Shown here: positions 1-12,444 of the stretch, one piece after another
How positions within the stretch are numbered: position 1 is the first letter of the stretch
Layout: every line of letters starts with the position of its first letter
NCBI GenBank assembly: GCA_022414725.1
Contig: CM039465.1
Span: 1 to 64,000 of the forward strand
Source: Microglena sp. YARC
Lineage: Eukaryota > Chlorophyta > Chlorophyceae > Chlamydomonadales > Chlamydomonadaceae
Direction: 5' to 3'
Length of the DNA stretch: 64,000 bases
Notes under the pieces: model-generated
The model's database searches: none
What the model was told of the DNA's origin: nothing
The model's input: only the letters and a program-made list of their open reading frames with translations
Translations under genes and position numbers: made by a program

Positions 1-122
1 TCGTAGCCTTGGCAATTCGGTAAGTTACCATTTTACATACAATATCAATATATCGCCAATGGTATGAAATCCTTATGTTCATACTGGCCTTGAGTCAGTA
101 TCATATGATTTGCCGAACCCTA
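1..122 (-). mobile_element. M1 palindromic MITE, truncated by window start
   Basis: Matches the right part of the copy at 11,096-11,279, ending in the terminal sequence GCCGAACCCTAG. It lacks its left half only because the window begins here. Confidence 0.7.
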
Positions 123-124
123 GT

Positions 125-400
125 AGCGGGTTGTTAAGCTTCCATGCTGTATAGATTGGATCCTAGACCGCTTAGGCGAGTCCTAGGTGCGCTGCAGCGG
201 ACGCAGAAATTGACAGCGTGTGTTGGGCACAGAAGCGGCAGCTTGCACTGGATTAGTGTAGGGATCAAAGCCAGGGTTTACGAAAATAGATAGAAGCCAG
301 GTTACGAAGCGACAGACAAACACACGCAATCGCGGGACAAAGAGGTGACCTGGGGGTTTCTCGCCCCCAGAAGGGGGGCTCTGCAAAATCACCCCTGAAT
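125..400. repeat. R6 repeat with GC-rich hairpin
   Basis: Contains a strong hairpin around 360-385 (GCCCCCAGAAGGGGGGGC) followed by CTCTGCAAAATC. The same hairpin and flank recur at 11,515, 22,510, 32,400, 47,770 and, inverted, 61,890. Confidence 0.6.
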
Positions 401-594
401 AATCCCTTGCTGACGGTCGATCAGACAAATGGATGGTGCGAGCACGTTCACGATACGGAGAGGCAGAAGAGGCATAGGAGACACATGGAACATGTTTGCA
501 TGTGGATGCTTCACCAATAACAATCGAGTCACATTGCTTTTTGGATTGTGAGCTTAGCAGCTGTGCTGGCTCGACCATGCTGCAATTGACCATG

Positions 595-1130
595 AACAGT
601 TCGTAAACTGTCGGACGTGTAAGTCTTGGAATTTCGATAATCGTTCTGAGTCTCGAACCATAATTTTCGTGCTATGCACAGGATAGATTTGTATTTCTGC
701 AGTTTTGGTATTCTGCAGTTTTGTACTATGCAGCCCCCAAAAAAAAAACTTTTGTATTCTGATTTTGTTATACTTCAGTATTACATACGACTAGACGTCG
801 AAATTGCCGTCGCGTATTGATCTATTTAACAAATCTTTCTTCCTTACCATAAGCGAATCTGCTGACCCTGTCTCAGGAAGTCCCCCACAGCTATGCTTGC
901 GGGAGGAGAGAGGACCCTGGACAAGTTGTTAAAACTGGTCGGGGGGTAAAGACTTGGAAATGTCGATTAATCGGTTGATTTCGAAACCGTAATTTCCCGT
1001 GCTTATAGGACTGGGGGAGTTTTGGTATTCTGCAGACGTCGTTAGCCGACGAAATTGCCGGCGTAAAATAACTTGACAACAGTTATTCTTCTTACCATGA
1101 AGGATCTGCTGACCTGTTCAGGAGTCCCCC
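595..1130. repeat. R5 repeat, two tandem diverged copies
   Basis: Two copies of a ~200-bp sequence marked by AATCGGTCTGA-like and TTCTGCAGACGGTTAGACG-like blocks and by GAATTGCCGGCGTA. Solitary copies lie at 39,779 and 50,741. Confidence 0.6.
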
Positions 1131-1319
1131 ATGCTATGTTTTACCTTCCTTGTCAATACCCATGGAACGGATAAGAAAGGTCATGCGGCTCCAAGGGACC
1201 ACTTGTCAGCACTGTTGGGGACCAAATCCTAACGTCATCGTTGCGAAGGGTGCGCTGCCCTGCTGGTTCAAGAAGACATCAGATGAGAATTCGTAGATTT
1301 CAACAAACCCTACATCCAT

Positions 1320-2390
1320 GACAACCACCACACCACCAGCCATCACCCCCGCCACTCCATCACCACCACCACACCATTACGAAGGGTGCGCTCCCTGCTA
1401 GTCATGAAACATTAAATGAGGCATTCCGAGATTTCAAAAAATCTCTTATATCCATGTACAACTCCACCACCACCACCATCACCACACCAAACAACAACAC
1501 TTACAGCTGCTGCTTTCTAACGTCAACAATTTCTGTTCATAACCCAGGTACTACCAGCATACACCATCCACCACCATTTTACCACCACCAACCACAACAC
1601 AACAACAACAAACAATTACCAGTGCTGCTTTAAGTCAACAATTTCTGACATAACTCAGGAACCACCATCACACCATTATCACCACCACCACCACCACCAC
1701 CACCCACCCAACAACAACAACACTTACAGCTGCTGTTTGATTCAACAATGTCTTCTATAACCTGGACTACCACCATCACCACCACCACTCATCACACCAC
1801 CACCAACAACAACTTCCAGCTGCTGCTTTGAGTCAACAACGTCTCTCATAACCTGGATTACCACCATCACAATCACCACCATCACCACCACCACCACGAC
1901 CATCACCACCCCCTACATCACCACCATCCACCAACACTTCCATCTCCACTAAACAAACTTACAGCTGCTGCTTGAGTCAAAAAGTCTTGTCTATGAAACC
2001 AGGGAAAACCACTATCACCATCACCACCACCACCAGTTCACCACCACGACATCACCACTCCCATACGATCACCACCATCACCAACACCACCATTCACCAC
2101 AAACAACTTACAGCTGCTGCTTTGAGTCAAAAATGTCTTGCATAACCAGGAAAACCACTATCACCATCACCACCACCACCACCGACGACCATCACCACCC
2201 CTACATCACCACCATGACCAACACCTACCATCACCACAAACAACTTACGCTGCTGCTTTGAGTCAAAAATGTCTTGCCATAACCAGGAAAAAACCACTAT
2301 CACCATCACCACCACCAGCATCACCACCACCACGAACCATCACCACCCCCTACATCACCACCATCACCACACCATCATGTGACGATATGA
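1320..2390. repeat. CAC/CAT array with a repeated ~45-bp core (unit A)
   Basis: Trinucleotide-rich CAC/CAT/ACC tracts alternate with a conserved core (ACAGCTGCTGCTTTGAGTCA ... ATAACCAGGA), giving a composite tandem repeat of about 90-120 bp. Reading frames across it (His/Pro- or Val/Gly-rich) are products of the repeat and not genes. Confidence 0.85.
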
Positions 2391-2625
2391 TATCATACGC
2401 ATATATAGTGTGCCGTGCCCTACTCATCCCCCTTCTGATACTTGTATTGCGCCTGTATTCCTTGACAAGTTTGCTATTGCTACATGTACAGCAGAAACTT
2501 TTGGGGAGGATACAGCTGTGCATCTCTTCAGGACAGACCTGCCATATTACCAAAGATGTGTGTATTGTCTGTCTGTGTGTGCAGGAGCAGACACAGGTGT
2601 CAGATGTGTGTGTGTGTGGGTGTGT

Positions 2626-2652
2626 GGGGGGGGGGGGGGGGGGGGGGGGGGG
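2626..2652. repeat. Poly-G homopolymer, 27 G
   Basis: Uninterrupted G run following a TG-rich stretch; the equivalent run in unit B (13,737-13,779) has 43 G, so its length is variable or unreliably assembled. Confidence 0.9.
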
Positions 2653-2999
2653 TCCATGAGTGGGTGTACACACACGTAACATCTATTTTACATGCTATCT
2701 CCAATTAGAAGCAACCCTGCAATCAGCAGCCCTGCAACCATGCAGCCCATGCTTTCGGACCAATGAAGCCTTTTTTATGAGCCCTTGATGCAGGATGTAC
2801 AACAATTGATACTGCATGCAATGACTATTTTTCATCTCAGCAAACACCATTTGGACTCGCACCTAGGGTATAGCTGCTTGTTTAGGTTCCCATTCGTCAC
2901 CTTGACTGGGAATCTTTTGCCCTTCGGAACACCCATCTGCTTCCTCCTCCGAACCTATGCGGAGAGGATAGCGCAAGATGAGTCGTGGTAGCGTGTTTT

Positions 3000-5800
3000 T
3001 TCAATCAACAATAGAACATGAAGCCAATCTGGGCGAGGGTTTCCATGCTAACATGCATGTGTCGCGACCGACACAAGCGACATGTCAATTGCAAGTCTTC
3101 CTCACCCTTTCGTCCTCCTCGGTAGATTGCGTAGCAAACATCAGCATAGGGATTCTGGCACACACCGCCTTTCAGAGACAATCCGCTTCTGTCTGAACTC
3201 AGGCCGAGAAGGCTCGAAACTCTGAGCTTGTACTTTTGATGCAATCCAAGACGATTAATCAACTCGAGTGGCAACAGGAAGGCAGGATAGAAATGAAAAG
3301 AAACGCAATACGCCAAGTCGGCTTGACTTCAGGATATTTACTAGTCGTGGGTGGACGGCGACCTTATGAGAACGAAAAGCTTCTCGGGGCCACAATAATT
3401 GGCCCGGACACAGTCCAGCTAGCTCTGTCGCAGTCGGGCCAGTACTTACTTCGTAGTCACAATTCTTCTCTCACAGGAGCTGACTGTCCCCAGCGCCAGC
3501 GTGGCCACCCAGAAAGAAAAAGCAAACCCCAGTTTTTGACCTCAATTTTCCCAGGTCCATGCCAATCCTTGAAGCCGCATGCGAAACTCTTCAGGGGGAA
3601 CACTAGATGGCAGGATCACTTGCCAAAGGTGGCGAGCCTCGTACCTCCCTTTCTTAGATTTGAAAGGGAGGGGACGCTCGGAACCGCTGGGAGCTCGCGG
3701 ACCGCGGTGGACATCTCGTCGATGTGGACGCCTTGGTGAGGTGGCAATGTCCACCGTAATAGTATGAACTGGCTGAACAACAAATTGGCTATCTCTTATT
3801 GCATGGCCTTCGCAACATCCTTCGACAAGGTTTCATTCATATTGATCATGTCGAGCATCGCACCGCGGTCTACAGACATGTTTTCCCGGGCCCGTTTTCC
3901 CCCTGTTTTCGTGATTTCGCTAGTATCTTTTCGCCGGTATTAGTCAGGAAATAAGCTCCTTACCTCACTTTCAATAGAGCCAACTACCAAAAATAAAGTT
4001 TGGACAGGAGCTGGACAGGATTCCCCGAAGTTGTTTTTGATCAAAATCTTAACAACCAATAACCGCGTCTGGGCAACCCCCTTGCAAGAGCATTATTGAA
4101 AAGGGCACTAGGCTAAATAGGCTTGCCAACCCTCAATATTGGGAGCACTGCACCTGAGTGTATGCTGTAGTCTAGTCCGGCGTAAGGCGTAGCCAAATAG
4201 GAGAAGATGTTCCGAATGGCGGAATGACGGATGATGAATTTCAGGGAAATGGGGTGGGAGCGGGATTTCAGAGGTGGGGTGGGGGTGTGGGTACTGGGGG
4301 GGGGGGTAGTAACTGTTTAAAAACTTTGTTCCCCCCCTTCCCTCCGTCTGAAACTCCCATAGATTCCAACTTCCATCTCAAGCGACAACCGTTTTGATGA
4401 TGCGGTCATGAATGTTGTCTTCCTGCCTCCACCCTCGGTTTTTGCCTTATTAAAATGGATGCCCAGTATCCAGCCGCGTACTTAAAAAAACATCTCCACG
4501 TAGCAGCAGCCGAAAGGGTTGGCCCTTCCCAGGCAATATGTGGGCATACAGTGAGAAATCAGAGCCAATCCTAAGTCCTGACGCTAGTGTTTTTCCTAAA
4601 AACTGTTGTAAAGCCGATCAAATGCGATTATAAATGTTTATTCGCGAATGAAAATGCCTCTCTGCATCTGAGGTTCTGGTAATGCATTTGAACTCGGGAA
4701 GCGTTGCCTGGGCATCGGTACAACCGATATTGAATGTTTTTTTGTCCAAAGTTGGCTGCAGCATTGGCATGCTCGATTATTCATGTTTGTATATGTTCCG
4801 GATTTCATGCCGGTCTCTAGAGTAAATTATAAGCAGGTCTCTACTAACTGGCATGCCTTCTGCAGCGCCGTTGCCAGCTATCGGCCACGTGCTTTGCCAC
4901 GACAGTACCATCTGCCAGTACTGTTCTCCGTTCCCTTCATCAGTCGACGTCGTTACGCCGGACTTCTCATCTTGTGATCCATCCATAGCTATCTGTCCAC
5001 CAGTTCCCGCAGTCTCTATTGCTCCGCAACTGACAATGTTTCGCTCAGCTAGATTGCAGGCCCGGGGCATCGCGCAACCCAGATTCCCCATTGCAGCATG
5101 CCTTGGCCAGATCACCCAGCTGCTCGCCAGGTGACACTCTGGACAGATTCACATATTAAAAAAAAGAAAACTTGTGCTACGCCTCACTTCAAGATAGCTA
5201 TCAGCAGCATGGCCATGCTAGACTGCTATTCATGGACAAAATGGGCGTCAGAGTCAACCGGACGACCAGGATATTCATGGCGGACTCAAATTCTTCATCC
5301 TTTTCATTCCAATCAACTGCACTGCAGCAACGTACATAGTACGTGTAACAATGGTTCACAGGTAACATTGGCCAGGTTGTTCACGGAGGACACCCAGCTC
5401 TGCGTGCTGAGACGCAACCAATTGTACAGCCTGCGTAATGAGACACAACCGAACTAGCACAGCCTGCATCCAGGGACGCAACCAACCCGCAAACGACCCA
5501 CAGCCTGCATCCAGGCAACGCAACCAACCCCGCTGAGGCGCTGAAGGATGACGCAGGCTATGCTGGTTTGGTTGTGTGTAGGACGGCAGGGCTATGGAAT
5601 TGCTAGCGTCTCAGAATGCAGACTGTCAAATTGGTTTGCGGATGCAGGACGCAGCATCCTGAACAACCCTGGATTGCCATCATCTGAATCGCACATGTCC
5701 CATTCATATTGTTACTGGGGTAGACTGGTTCAGACTGGGGTTTCAACACAAAACATCCGATTTTTCCACCTCAAACCAAAATGTGCTACAACACATGTCA
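3000..5800. other. Single-copy part of the 11-kb unit, no supported gene
   Basis: Only short open frames occur, and those found in unit A are broken by indels in unit B and vice versa (for example 3,542-3,754 against 14,554-14,847). It may contain decayed coding sequence on the minus strand (see the unit B entry at 14,554-15,018). Confidence 0.5.
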
Positions 5801-5884
5801 AACTCGAGTACACAACGGCCCCAAAGCAATCCTTTCAAGGGAGCTTGAGGGCTGGGTCAAATAAGTACTGGAGTGACGGGAACA

Positions 5885-6255
5885 CCAAAGAAATCCAACT
5901 GCCAGCATCCATGTCCTACAAGGGTTGTTCATAATTCTGGTAACACTAAAGAAATCTAACTGCCGGCATCCATGTCCTACAAGGGTTGTTTCATAATTCT
6001 GTAACACTAAAGAATCCAACTGCCGGCATCCATGTCCTACAAGGGCTTGTTCATGATTTTCTGGTAACACCAAAATAAGCAACTGCCGGCATCCATTGCC
6101 CTACGCGGGTTCGTTCATGTTTCTGGTAACACCAAAGAAAGCTAACTGCCGGCATCCATGTCCTACGAGGGTTGTTCATGATTCTGGTAACACCAAAGAA
6201 AGCCAACTGCCGGCATCCATGTCCGTACAAAGGCTTCTTCATGGTTCTGGTGGCA
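5885..6255. repeat. ~61-bp tandem repeat, 6 copies (unit A)
   Basis: Six imperfect copies marked by AACTGCCGGCATCCATGTCC and TTCTGGTAACACCAAAGAAA. Copies differ by small indels. Confidence 0.9.
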
Positions 6256-6519
6256 CCTGCTCAGATTCTTCTGAGAGAGTTCGTTGACCTTCCCGCCAAA
6301 CCGTACCAAGAGCTGTGTCACCCGTCATCCTCAATACAGCAACTGCTGCTGTGAATCCATGTAGGTGTGTCGTCTCTCCCACCTGTATATAAAGAATGCA
6401 TTATGGTGGTTGGTTGTGTAAAAATTAGAGAGGGCCCCCCCTAAACCCATGGATTATCTTCAATATATGCTCATAACAATGCGAAGGGATCATAGACACT
6501 ACTCTTGCAGTCTCTTACC

Positions 6520-6715
6520 AAGTGTTCTTTTATTTCAGATTTCGACAGGCCAGGTCGAGTTAGCTACTTGGGCTACTCAAAGCCTGATTTCAGGGTTGTT
6601 TAGTAGCCACCGCATGGCGGAGCGCAAAGCGCGGAGTCCGGAAGGTTCGGTGGGTCATGGCATTGTGCCGCCATGCAACGAAGGAATGGCGACGCAAGTA
6701 GCCATGCGCCTTCAG
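6520..6715. repeat. R4 dispersed repeat
   Basis: Marked by TATTTCAGATTT, GTAGCTACTTGGGCTACT-like and GGAATGGCGACG blocks. Related copies are at 9,370-10,080, 25,900-26,000, 51,125-51,350 and 60,483-60,605. Confidence 0.6.
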
Positions 6716-7134
6716 AAAAACAACAGTGGACTCTATCGTGTGACACCAGTTAAGGAAAGAAGGAATTGATAGACCGGGGATCAGAGGATAAGAGTTTACA
6801 TCACTTTTCACACAAAGAAGTGGGCAGGTAGACTTCGGTCCCGCTCTAGACTGATAGGCAGTACATAACATCAGTATTCTACACATGTCTGTCTCACTCG
6901 CCGCTGCCAAGCTGTCGTTCAAGAGATGCCATGTGCCATGTATTCACTCAGTACCTTCAACGAAATACAAAGCCTAGGAAGCATTCCGGTTCCATACGAA
7001 GTAAACACCGCGATACAAACTTAACAAGTGAGGCGCTCAAAGATTAACAGTGAAGTCTTCAATCAGAACCAGGGATTTTCTTTCAACTTTTGAGCAGACA
7101 GTGCTACGCCCAAATATTTTGACAGTGCTACGCC

Positions 7135-7266
7135 GAAATATTTCAGCAGTCCTGAACAGCTGATTGTGTCAGCTTCAAGATGCACTAGGCCAGCATTAGG
7201 TTTTGCTGGGGGTAGCAATTCAGGGGAGCTTCTTAGAAGCTGCTGCTCGTAGCTGAAAATAAAAGT
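7135..7266. mobile_element. FB foldback element, right half only (unit A)
   Basis: Ends with the typical FB right terminus (TTAGAAGCTGCTGCTCGTAG then CTGAAAATAAAA). The matching left arm is absent, so this is a truncated copy. Confidence 0.6.
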
Positions 7267-7299
7267 GCACTATATTTCCATGCAGATAGTGAACACTAA

Positions 7300-8880
7300 G
7301 ACCGCAGGTTTCTATGAATGAAGTAACATTGCTCCAGACAAATGCTGGGCTCTCATTGGCAACCTGTTCAAGAAACAAGTTGTCCGATTAGCTTGCAGAC
7401 TTAAACTTCAAGTATACAAATAGCGAGTGTTGATTGACAAGAGGTACGGTTGATATGGCAGGTGCAACCACTCACCTTTCCAATCTCTCCATTGCAAAGA
7501 AAACCAGAGCACAGAACCGGTCCCACGAAAGAGGCCATTGTTTTTGTGTCCCAAGACTCCTCCTGGTAAAGCTCCTGACCTCGGCCACTGCGAGTATCAT
7601 TGAAGTTGATGACACATGTTCAGAGACTTGCATTACCAACAGTAGCGTGCGGCAAATATTATATATATATGGACCGACTAGATAGATCCATAGAGATCTA
7701 TATCTACCAAATAAAAATTGAAAACAGGGTATTCTATCATATATGCAGTTAAGTCAGACAGGCATCAGAAATCTCATAATAGATTTAGAAGCAGCCTGCA
7801 ATATGATATGGCGACCTATGCGCTTACCATAAAACCATATTTTGTACTTGTTAAGGTGCCCTATGCTCCTAAAACCCAGCTTCAAACATATATATCTATC
7901 TGTCTATCTATCTATCTAAATATCTATATATATCGGGTCTTTGCCCCAACCTACGTACCAAAGGGTGTACAATGGCCACATCAAGGTCAGGAACTTCAAG
8001 CTGACTGTTAAACAGTTGAAGAGTAACATGATTTCTCACCAGAAAATAATCAAAAACTCTTATTAAATGCAGGCCGGTACGCTCTCATCCCATGAATATC
8101 TACATACGGCCTCCCCCAAGCCAACATGAGCCAATTTGACCCTTTTCACACCAAAAGTCAAATATCGCTGCTCGCTGAAAAATCAGGGTTGACCTTGATT
8201 TTACCTCTATCCAAATGGCTCAGCCGAACTGTTGATCCATCTAAAATTTAGGGGGTCCTGGGACCTGGGAAAAGGTCTTCAGAACCCTAAAAAATCCTTA
8301 AACAACCCAGAATTTGGTTTCTGGGTTTTGACACATTCAAGCCCGGACCAACATAATCTGTGAAGAAGAAAAAAAATGGGCTGTCGGAATGTGTCGGAAT
8401 CGCTCAGAAGCTCGCAACGCAATAATTATGGTCACCCAGTGGCTCATGTTAGCTTGGGGAGGTCATACATACGCTGTTCATCTCCCTACTCCTAAACTCG
8501 GCTCTCAAACTAGGCCCACAGATTTTCACACCATCTTGTTACCTAACCCACCAATTCAACTTCCCTACCCCCCTCAACCCCACGATCCACTCCATTTCAA
8601 AACCTCTAGAAGCTGTTCATTGTGCAATTCCACCTGGCCACCTCTTCTCCTTGTCAAACAACCTGACCGCCTTTAGCAACTTGGGGTGACCGGCCCTTGT
8701 CGCGGGTTCATGCGCAGGTGGCGCATGCCGAAGGCCTCGGTCGACGCCGAACCCTTAGGTACCGCAGCACCTTCCCCGGTGCTACCATTGTAACAACGTA
8801 ACAGTGGGGTACAAGTGTGCCAGTGTAACAGTGGGGTCTCTGCTACAATGAGGGCGGTAACTATCTTGAGGATTCTCCAT
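7300..8880. other. Non-repetitive part of the unit, nothing recognised
   Basis: Nearly identical to 18,300-19,890. Short open frames (for example 7,434-7,685) are conserved only because the DNA is duplicated; no domain, splice pattern or coding bias was seen. Confidence 0.4.
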
Positions 8881-9330
8881 CCCACTTCTAGGAAAGTCAT
8901 ATGTAACTGACTTGCAACTGGAAACCAATATCCCAACAGCCTGAGGCAAAGGTTTTCCCTCAAAGGAACTTTACAACCTTTGATAGGTATGCACTAATAT
9001 TTTGACACAAAACATTATACGTCAGGCAGTCAATACATATTGCAAGTTGGACGTGATTGCACTTCTTGCATGCCACTGCTTTTAACTTACTTGCAACTGA
9101 AAACCATCGACCCAACAGCCCGAGGCAAAGGTTTGCCCTCTAAGGACCTTGCATCCTTTGATAGGTAAGCCATTTATTTTGATAAAAATATTTAACGTGA
9201 GGCAGTCAATACAATATTGCAATTTGGATTTGATTGCACTCCTTGCACGCCACCGCTTGTAACTTACTTGCAACTGAAAACCATCATCCCAACAGCCTGA
9301 GGCAAAGGCTGGCCCTCTAAGGACGCTTGA
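8880..9330. repeat. ~178-bp tandem repeat, 2.4 copies (unit A)
   Basis: Three repeat starts (CTTGCAACTG) at 8,911, 9,089 and 9,268, each followed by CCCAACAGCC and GAGGCAAAGG. Confidence 0.85.
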
Positions 9331-9369
9331 AGTTCAGCTCGCTTCAGTGCCAGGCCGTGTGACTTCAAG

Positions 9370-9449
9370 TCCTCCATTGCACCTTGTCGTCGCGCACCTG
9401 GGAAAGTGTTTTTTTTGTGGGGTGTAGCATTTCAGGGGGTGTAGCATTC

Positions 9450-9481
<32 letters not shown>

Positions 9482-10080
9482 GGGGGGGGGTAGCATTCAT
9501 CGGAATGGCGACGGAATTCGCCGTCATATCTTCCATTGCACCTTGTCTGTCACGCACGTGGGGAAAGAAAGACTTGGATCAGGTATGCGTAGGAACTGGC
9601 AGATGTCACACACCTGGGGCAGCGTTTTTGTATTTCGTATATATTTCACCTACTTGGGCTACTTAACCCTGGTCAAAAAAGAAACACGCGCCTGGGTAAA
9701 GGAAAGACTTGGCTCAGGTATGCATAGGGACTGGAACATAGTCATGCACATGGAGCAGTGTTTTTTTATTTCAGATTTCTTTAGTCCAGGTTGAGTAGCT
9801 ACTTGGGCTACTTAACCCTGATTTCAGCATAGTTGTGTAGCCATTCCATAGTACCTTGTCGGTCACGCACCAGGGAAAGTGTTTTTTCTGGGGTGTAGCA
9901 TTTGGGCGTGGGGTGGGGTGTTGGTGGTGTTGGTGTTGGTGTTGGTGGTGGTGGTGGTGGGGGGGGGGGGGGTAGCATTCAATGGAATGGCAGCGGAAGT
10001 CGTCATTGTAAAAAAAAAAGAAAAATGCACGTGGGGAAGGAAAGACTTGGCTCGGGTATGCGTAGGGGTCGGCTATGTTA
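9370..10080. repeat. R4-related G-rich duplicated segments (unit A)
   Basis: Two to three imperfect copies of a segment containing GTAGCATTCA, a long G run and GGAAAGACTTGG. The G runs are at about 9,466-9,490 and 9,960-9,972. Confidence 0.6.
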
Positions 10081-10189
10081 CATCATATTCGTGAATAAAC
10101 AATATTATATAATAGTATATCATATGATATAATATAATATTATATTAATTTCCCCCCAATTATATTAGTTGCCGATCCCTAGGTATGTG

Positions 10190-10397
10190 TAGGGACTGGC
10201 ATATCATATGATGTTGACCAAAGGCGAGATTGATATCATATTACCAGAGGGATCGGCATATCATATGATGTTGACCAAAGGCGAGTACGATTTCTTATGA
10301 TATCATATAAATAGCATCATATGATATTGCATACAAATTGTAACCTTAGCCAAGTCAGACTGCCAGCATCATCTGATATCATATTTGCCGTTCCCTC
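10190..10397 (+). mobile_element. M1 palindromic MITE with internal duplication (unit A)
   Basis: The left terminus (TAGGGACTGGCATATCATAT) occurs twice, the second time at about 10,248, giving a longer copy. It ends in GCCGTTCCCT. Confidence 0.8.
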
Positions 10398-10604
10398 TAT
10401 CATATTGCCATTCATTGGTGCCTTGAGATCCACTATAGAGAGCTTCACATAACTTGGGAAGGAAATAATTGAGTCAGGTATCACTGTTTTGTGGTGGTGG
10501 TGTGGTGGGGGGTGGGGGGCATGTGCATGGATACTAGATCTGATTGCTTGGGCACAACTGATGCTGATGATGATTGATTGCTTTCACGGGACACTGGGCC
10601 TTAA

Positions 10605-11027
10605 TCACTGTTTTCTGTTCGGCTACTAGCAGCAGCTTCTAGGCAGCTCCCTGAGCCAGCCACTGGGCTAAGCCTCAAAAATTCAGCAGCGCTAGAAAGC
10701 TGATTACGTCAGCTTCAAGGTGAACTAGGTTACTTTAGGTTTGGCCTCTTTCAGTGATATACATTGGTCTAGTGGTAGACTAAGTCACTATACGAATGAA
10801 GAGTCGGGGGTTCGACTCCCCCTTCGGTCGCTCTTGGCGTTGCAGGTCGTCGTCAACCGCGATGGTAGCTTGTCCAGTTGAGGTAGGAGACCGCTCCCCA
10901 CCCGTGTACGACGGGCTCCCTTAACACCACGCCCCATCAGGCGTTATCAGTACTTTTAGGTTTGGCTGATTAGCCAGCCAGGAGAGCTGCCTAGAAGCTA
11001 CAACTTGTAGCCGAAAATAAAAATTGT
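10605..11027. mobile_element. FB foldback element interrupted by a SINE (unit A)
   Basis: Left arm AGCAGCTTCTAGGCAGCTCC and right arm GAGAGCTGCCTAGAAGCT are inverted copies of each other. The interior is split by the SINE at 10,745-10,950. Confidence 0.85.
10745..10950 (+). mobile_element. tRNA-derived SINE, head type 1 (unit A)
   Basis: Pol III A box (TGGTCTAGTGG, 10,765-10,775) and B box (GGTTCGACTCC, 10,809-10,819) form a tRNA-like head, followed by a non-tRNA body ending GCGTTATCAGTA. A near-perfect target-site duplication (TACTTTAGGTTTGG / TACTTTTAGGTTTGG) flanks it inside the FB element, which proves insertion after the FB element was in place. It is not a functional tRNA gene because the acceptor stem does not pair properly and the body continues. 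Confidence 0.85.
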
Positions 11028-11095
11028 GTCAGGTATGCGTCATTGGTGCCTTGAGGTCCACTACTGGGAGCTTCTGCATACTCTGGCTGTAGCTG

Positions 11096-11279
11096 GTAGG
11101 GAAGGGCAGCATGATATCATATGATATCATTTCATCATATGATTTCATACAATATCATATGATGCCGGCAATCTGGCTAAAGTTACCATTTACATACAAT
11201 ATCATATGATGCAATTTGTATGAAATCTTATGATATCATACTGGCCTTTGGTCAGTATCATATGATTTGCCGAACCCTA
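11096..11279 (-). mobile_element. M1 palindromic MITE closing unit A
   Basis: Starts TAGGGAAGGGCAGC and ends GCCGAACCCTAG; the interior repeats GATATCATATGAT-type palindromes. Confidence 0.8.
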
Positions 11280-11759
11280 GTAGCTGGGTGTAGATTCCAT
11301 GCATGTATAGATGGATCCTAGACCAGAATAGGCAAGTCCTAGGTGCGCTGCAAGCGACGCAGAAAATTGACAGCGTGTGTTGGCCACAGAAGCGGCAGCT
11401 TGCACTGGAATTGAGTGTAGCGGATCAAAGCCAGGGTTTACGAAATAGATAGAGCCAGGTTTACGAGCCGACAGACAAACAACACGACAATCGGACAAAG
11501 AGGTGACCCTGGGGGTTCTCGCCCCCCAGAAGGGGGGGCTCTGCCAAAATCAACACCCTGAAATAATTCCCTTGCTGACGTCGATCAGCAAATGGATTGG
11601 TGCGAGCACGTTCACGAATAACGGAGAGGCAGTAAGAGGCATAGGAGACACATGGACATGTTTGCATGTGGATGCTACCAATAACAATCAGTCACATTGC
11701 TTTTTGGATTGGTGAGCTTAAGCAGCTGTGCTGGCTCACCATGCTGCAATTGACCATGA

Positions 11760-12260
11760 CAAGTCGTTAAACTGTCGGTGTAAGTCTTGGAATTTTCGAT
11801 AATCGGTCTGAGTTCGAACCATAATTTTCGTGCTATGGCACGGGATAGAGTTTTGTATTCTGCAGTTTTGTATTCTGCAGTTTTGTACTATGCAGTTTTG
11901 TATTCTGCATTTTGTATACTTCAGTATTACATACGACTAGACGTCGAATTGCCGGCGTATTGAATCTTTTAACAATTATTCTTCTTACCATAAAGCGAAT
12001 CTGCTGACCCTGTCTCAGGAAGTCCCCCACAGCTATGTTGGGGAGGAGAGAGGACCATGACAAGTTGTTAAACTGTCGGGGTAAAGACTTGGAAATGTCG
12101 ATAATCGGTCTGATTTCGAACCGTAATTCCCGTGCTTATGGCACGGGGGGGAGTTTTGTATTCTGCAGACGGTTAGACGACGAATTGCCGGCGTAAATAA
12201 CTTTACAACAGTTATTCTTCTTACCATGAAGCGAATCTGCTGACCCTGTCTCAGGAAGTC
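11760..12260. repeat. R5 repeat, two copies (unit B)
   Basis: Equivalent of 595-1,130, with cleaner alignment between the two copies. Confidence 0.6.
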
Positions 12261-12444
12261 CCCCACTGCTATGTTACCGTCCTTGTCAATACCCATGGAA
12301 CGGATAAGGAAGTCATGCGGCTCCAAGGGACCACTTTTCAGTGTTGAGGGGACCAATCCTAACGTCATGTTGCGAAGGGTGCGCTCCCTGCTGGTCAAGA
12401 AGACATTCAATGAGAATTCGTAGATTTCAACAACCCTTACATCC

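Larger units (their letters stand above)
1..11277. repeat. 11-kb macrosatellite, unit A (left end cut by window)
   Basis: The whole stretch aligns collinearly with 11,278-22,278. Landmarks recur about 11.0 kb apart: M1 element end (121 and 11,277), CAC array (1,320 and 12,445), poly-G tract (2,626 and 13,737), 61-bp array (5,885 and 16,900), SINE (10,745 and 21,746). The window opens inside the M1 element that closes the preceding unit, so the array continues to the left. From about 6,950 rightward units A and B are almost identical; to the left they differ by many 1-2 base indels. No intact gene was recognised. Confidence 0.9.

Noticed and set aside
2127..2682. His/Pro-rich or Gly-rich proteins around CAC and poly-G tracts (also at 13.5 kb and 24.4-25.6 kb)
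   Set aside because: Low-complexity translation; frames change between macrosatellite units because of indels.
7434..8011. Conserved small frames shared by units A and B
   Set aside because: Identity reflects recent DNA duplication, and no coding signal is independent of it.
10761..10835. Functional tRNA gene
   Set aside because: A and B boxes are good, but no paired acceptor stem closes a tRNA. The sequence continues into a SINE body and has target-site duplications.
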